Positions 62,133-64,000 of a DNA stretch of 64,000 nucleotides are shown one piece after another. Positions within the stretch are counted from its first letter, which is position 1. Each line of letters begins with the position of its first letter. The DNA is from Paenibacillus sp. Soil750 (GTDB lineage Bacteria > Bacillota > Bacilli > Paenibacillales > NBRC-103111), in NCBI RefSeq assembly GCF_001428045.1, contig NZ_LMSD01000034.1, forward strand, positions 1 through 64,000. The letters run 5' to 3'. Made by a program: the position numbers and the translations under genes. The notes below the pieces were generated by a model that worked only from the letters and a program-made list of their open reading frames with translations, did no database searches and was not told the DNA's origin.

Positions 62133-62711
62133 TTATAATACCTCTGGTGCAGGCGGGTATGCCGCGTCAACGAGATCTAAACGACCTGTTTCTGGGTCGA
62201 TGATCAGACCATGTACGGGTAAATTTTTGGGAAGTAAAGGATGATTCCGAATAATATTAACGCTTTTCTCGATGCCATCGCGCACATGCTCGAAACCAGT
62301 GAGCCAGCGTTTTAGATCAATGCCAGCATGTCCCAATGTTTCAATGACATCGTCGGAGATGCCTCTTTTTTTTGCGTTGGCAATGACTGTTTCCGAGTTA
62401 AGTCCTGTCATACCACAATCATAGTGTCCAATGACGAATACTTCATCGGCATCCAGCTGGTAAACAGCGACGATAATACTACGCATTAAACTTCCGAAGG
62501 GGTGAGAGATAATGGCGCCAGCGTTTTTAATGATTTTGGCATCTCCATTATGAAGATTCATCGCCTTTGGAAGTAATTCCACAAGTCGCGTATCCATACA
62601 CGTGATGACAACCATTCGTTTGTCAGGAAATTTCGTAGTCAGAAACTCTTGATATTGCTTCGTTTCAACGAAATCCTTGTTGTAGCTTAAAATCTCATTA
62701 ATTAAAGACAT
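62133..62711 (-). CDS. beta-class carbonic anhydrase
   Basis: A 192-aa enzyme for CO2/bicarbonate interconversion. Zinc ligands Cys38 (ITCMDTR, with the Asp-Arg dyad 40/42), His95 and Cys98 (GHYDCGM), and NAGAIISHPFG between them. The short length matches the B. subtilis YtiB type. ATG 62711 follows GGAGGGAAA; the frame open to 62744 precedes that site. It may be cotranscribed with the HesB-like gene 51 bp upstream. Confidence 0.93.
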   Translation of the reverse strand: MSLINEILSYNKDFVETKQYQEFLTTKFPDKRMVVITCMDTRLVELLPKAMNLHNGDAKIIKNAGAIISHPFGSLMRSIIVAVYQLDADEVFVIGHYDCGMTGLNSETVIANAKKRGISDDVIETLGHAGIDLKRWLTGFEHVRDGIEKSVNIIRNHPLLPKNLPVHGLIIDPETGRLDLVDAAYPPAPEVL

Positions 62712-62762
62712 GGGTTTCCCTCCAGGTAAGTTGATGTGCTGCATGTCTATGTTTGTGCAGCT

Positions 62763-63086
62763 TTATCGTTTATCGACTAAGCTCATACCCGCATTGTAAA
62801 TCTGATTATTACTCTTCAGTATATAGGATTTGTTGCCTTCATGGAAGTCGATTTTCATGTTGTCCTCAAAAAAGATCTCGTCCTTCGCTTTATATATCAA
62901 AGGAAACGTATCGGTTACAGCGGAAATATCTTCAGCATTAGCCGCAGAAACCAACCATAGGGTAGGTACGCCATTCACGGAGCAGCCACAGCCTTCTGTA
63001 TCAAAAACGAGCTTAAGTAGGGTGTTATTTTGCTCCATCCAAGGCGTTAATCGTTGTTTAGCTGTATCGGTAAATGTAATGTTCAT
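62763..63086 (-). CDS. yqkB: HesB/IscA-like iron-sulfur biosynthesis family protein
   Basis: A 107-aa protein of the Fe-S biosynthesis (HesB-like) family, most like B. subtilis YqkB in length and sequence: FTDTAKQRLTPWM at the start and FDTEGCGCSVNGVPTLWLV in the middle. It has the CGC-type pair but lacks the C-terminal CGCG of A-type carriers, so a canonical Fe-S scaffold role is doubtful. A GGAGATGAC sequence precedes the ATG. Divergent from the M32 peptidase gene. Confidence 0.88.
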   Translation of the reverse strand: MNITFTDTAKQRLTPWMEQNNTLLKLVFDTEGCGCSVNGVPTLWLVSAANAEDISAVTDTFPLIYKAKDEIFFEDNMKIDFHEGNKSYILKSNNQIYNAGMSLVDKR

Positions 63087-63229
63087 AACGTCATCTCCTC
63101 ACTTCGTTGCACAACAAACAGAATGCTGAATAAATGCTAGTCCTTATTCTACCACATTCAGATCGAAATTTGATTCTAACTCTCGTTGGAAGTATGATAT
63201 TTATGAAACATTTGGGAGGAGATGAGCAC

Positions 63230-64000
63230 ATGAGTGTTAGTGTTGGTAATGCCAAATTGGCATCGTTCAAAGCTTATGTTCGTAAAATGAAGCAGTACGA
63301 AGAGGCAATCTCTTTGATCTATTGGGACATGCGGACAGGTGCTCCAAAAAAAGGGATCGAAACACGTTCTGAGGTTGTCGGTGAGCTCTCCACCGAGGTA
63401 TTTCGAATGTCTACATCGGAAGAGATGGGCGACTATGTTAATTTCTTCATGCAGCCGGATGAGCTAGAGCAGTTAGATCCCATATCCCGCAAAATGGTGC
63501 AAGAATGCAAAAAAGAATACGATCGCAGCAAAAAAATTCCAGCTGACAAATATCAAGCTTATGTCGTGTTAACGTCACAAGCAGAGTCCGCATGGGAAGG
63601 CGCGAAGCATAATTCGGATTGGGCGTCTTTTCAGCCATATTTGGAGAAAATCGTGGCGGCTACACAGGAGTTTATTGAGCTGTGGGGCTATGAAGGGCAT
63701 AAATATAACACCTTGCTGGATATGTACGAGCCAGGGATGACCGTTGAAAAGCTGGATGAAGTATTCGGCACCCTTCGAGAAAAGGCTGTGCCACTCCTTG
63801 CAAAGATTAGTGATTCAGCGAATCAGCCGAATCGTTCCTTCTTAGATCAACAGTTTGATATTGGGAAGCAGAAGCAATTCTCGCTTTCTATTTTGAAACA
63901 GATGCAATATGACTTCGACGCTGGCCGTCTGGACGAGACGGTACACCCATTTGCGACAGCGTTAAACCCAGGCGATGTGCGGATTACGACGCGTTACTTG
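63230..64000 (+). CDS. M32 carboxypeptidase (Taq type), N-terminal half, cut by window edge
   Basis: The first 257 codons of a metallocarboxypeptidase, open to the last base. ATG 63230 follows GGGAGGAG by 8 nt. The N-terminus MSVSVGNAKLASFKAYVRKMKQYEEA, then LIYWDMRTGAPKKG and YNTLLDMYEPGMT, matches thermostable carboxypeptidase 1 proteins of about 500 aa. The zinc HExxH would lie beyond the edge and cannot be checked here. Confidence 0.9.
   Translation, partial: MSVSVGNAKLASFKAYVRKMKQYEEAISLIYWDMRTGAPKKGIETRSEVVGELSTEVFRMSTSEEMGDYVNFFMQPDELEQLDPISRKMVQECKKEYDRSKKIPADKYQAYVVLTSQAESAWEGAKHNSDWASFQPYLEKIVAATQEFIELWGYEGHKYNTLLDMYEPGMTVEKLDEVFGTLREKAVPLLAKISDSANQPNRSFLDQQFDIGKQKQFSLSILKQMQYDFDAGRLDETVHPFATALNPGDVRITTRYL

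Overview
The window comes from an endospore-forming, low-to-moderate GC Gram-positive bacterium, most likely a Paenibacillus or a close relative in the Paenibacillaceae. The grounds are a GerA-type germinant receptor operon, a YesM/YesN-type (LytS-like kinase plus AraC-type regulator) sugar sensing system, an ungrouped glgBCDA set, secreted proteins with copper-amine-oxidase-N domains, and strong AGGAGG ribosome binding sites with frequent GTG and TTG starts. No rRNA, tRNA, CRISPR array or intact insertion sequence was seen.

Layout. 1-1.35 kb is decayed: a Fur-box-like site, the remnant of an AraC/Btr-type regulator, and four tandem 51-bp units that each carry a palindrome. 1.35-8.7 kb holds an SGNH hydrolase, an ABC-2 exporter and topoisomerase IV (parE, parC). 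parC runs convergently into a previously untracked 55-codon gene (8699-8866, minus). 9.2-12.4 kb: MarR regulator, RluA pseudouridine synthase, methyltransferase, secreted PrsA-like foldase. 12.5-18.3 kb: glycogen operon glgB-glgC-glgD-glgA. 18.3-22 kb: cardiolipin synthase, a VOC protein, and a MarR/oxidoreductase divergent pair with palindromic operators.

22.1-32 kb is a monosaccharide uptake and sensing locus. A membrane-anchored sugar-binding sensor, a histidine kinase and an AraC-type response regulator are followed by a XylF-like binding protein, a ChvE-like binding protein, a double-NBD ATPase, a permease and an unknown membrane protein. Two genes here appear to use CTG starts. 32.1-34.4 kb: speD, a small membrane protein and a serine hydrolase.

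34.6-43 kb is a six-gene exopolysaccharide operon related to B. subtilis ydaJKLMN and Listeria pssA-E: GH8-like hydrolase, a GT-C-like membrane protein, DUF2334 protein, GT2 synthase, BcsB-like protein and a degenerate GGDEF protein that keeps the c-di-GMP I-site. 43.1-46.6 kb: a germinant receptor operon (A-B-C order). 46.8-50.6 kb: a YlmA-like ATPase, YyaL (with a GC-rich 3' half), an orphan perfect Fur box, a 52-aa DUF1540 protein on the minus strand, and a zinc-ribbon protein. 50.7-52.6 kb: a GH18 protein with six N-terminal repeats.

52.8-62.1 kb looks like one functional unit: DUF309 protein, PhoB-type regulator and sensor kinase (all overlapping), a lipoprotein with two LTxxQ motifs like Spy/CpxP, a MacA-like adaptor, a MacB-like ATPase and permease, and a large secreted protein built of about five similar beta-rich units. 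This is the best candidate for an undescribed envelope-stress or export system. The window closes with a beta-carbonic anhydrase, a HesB/YqkB-like protein and the first half of an M32 carboxypeptidase, cut by the right edge.
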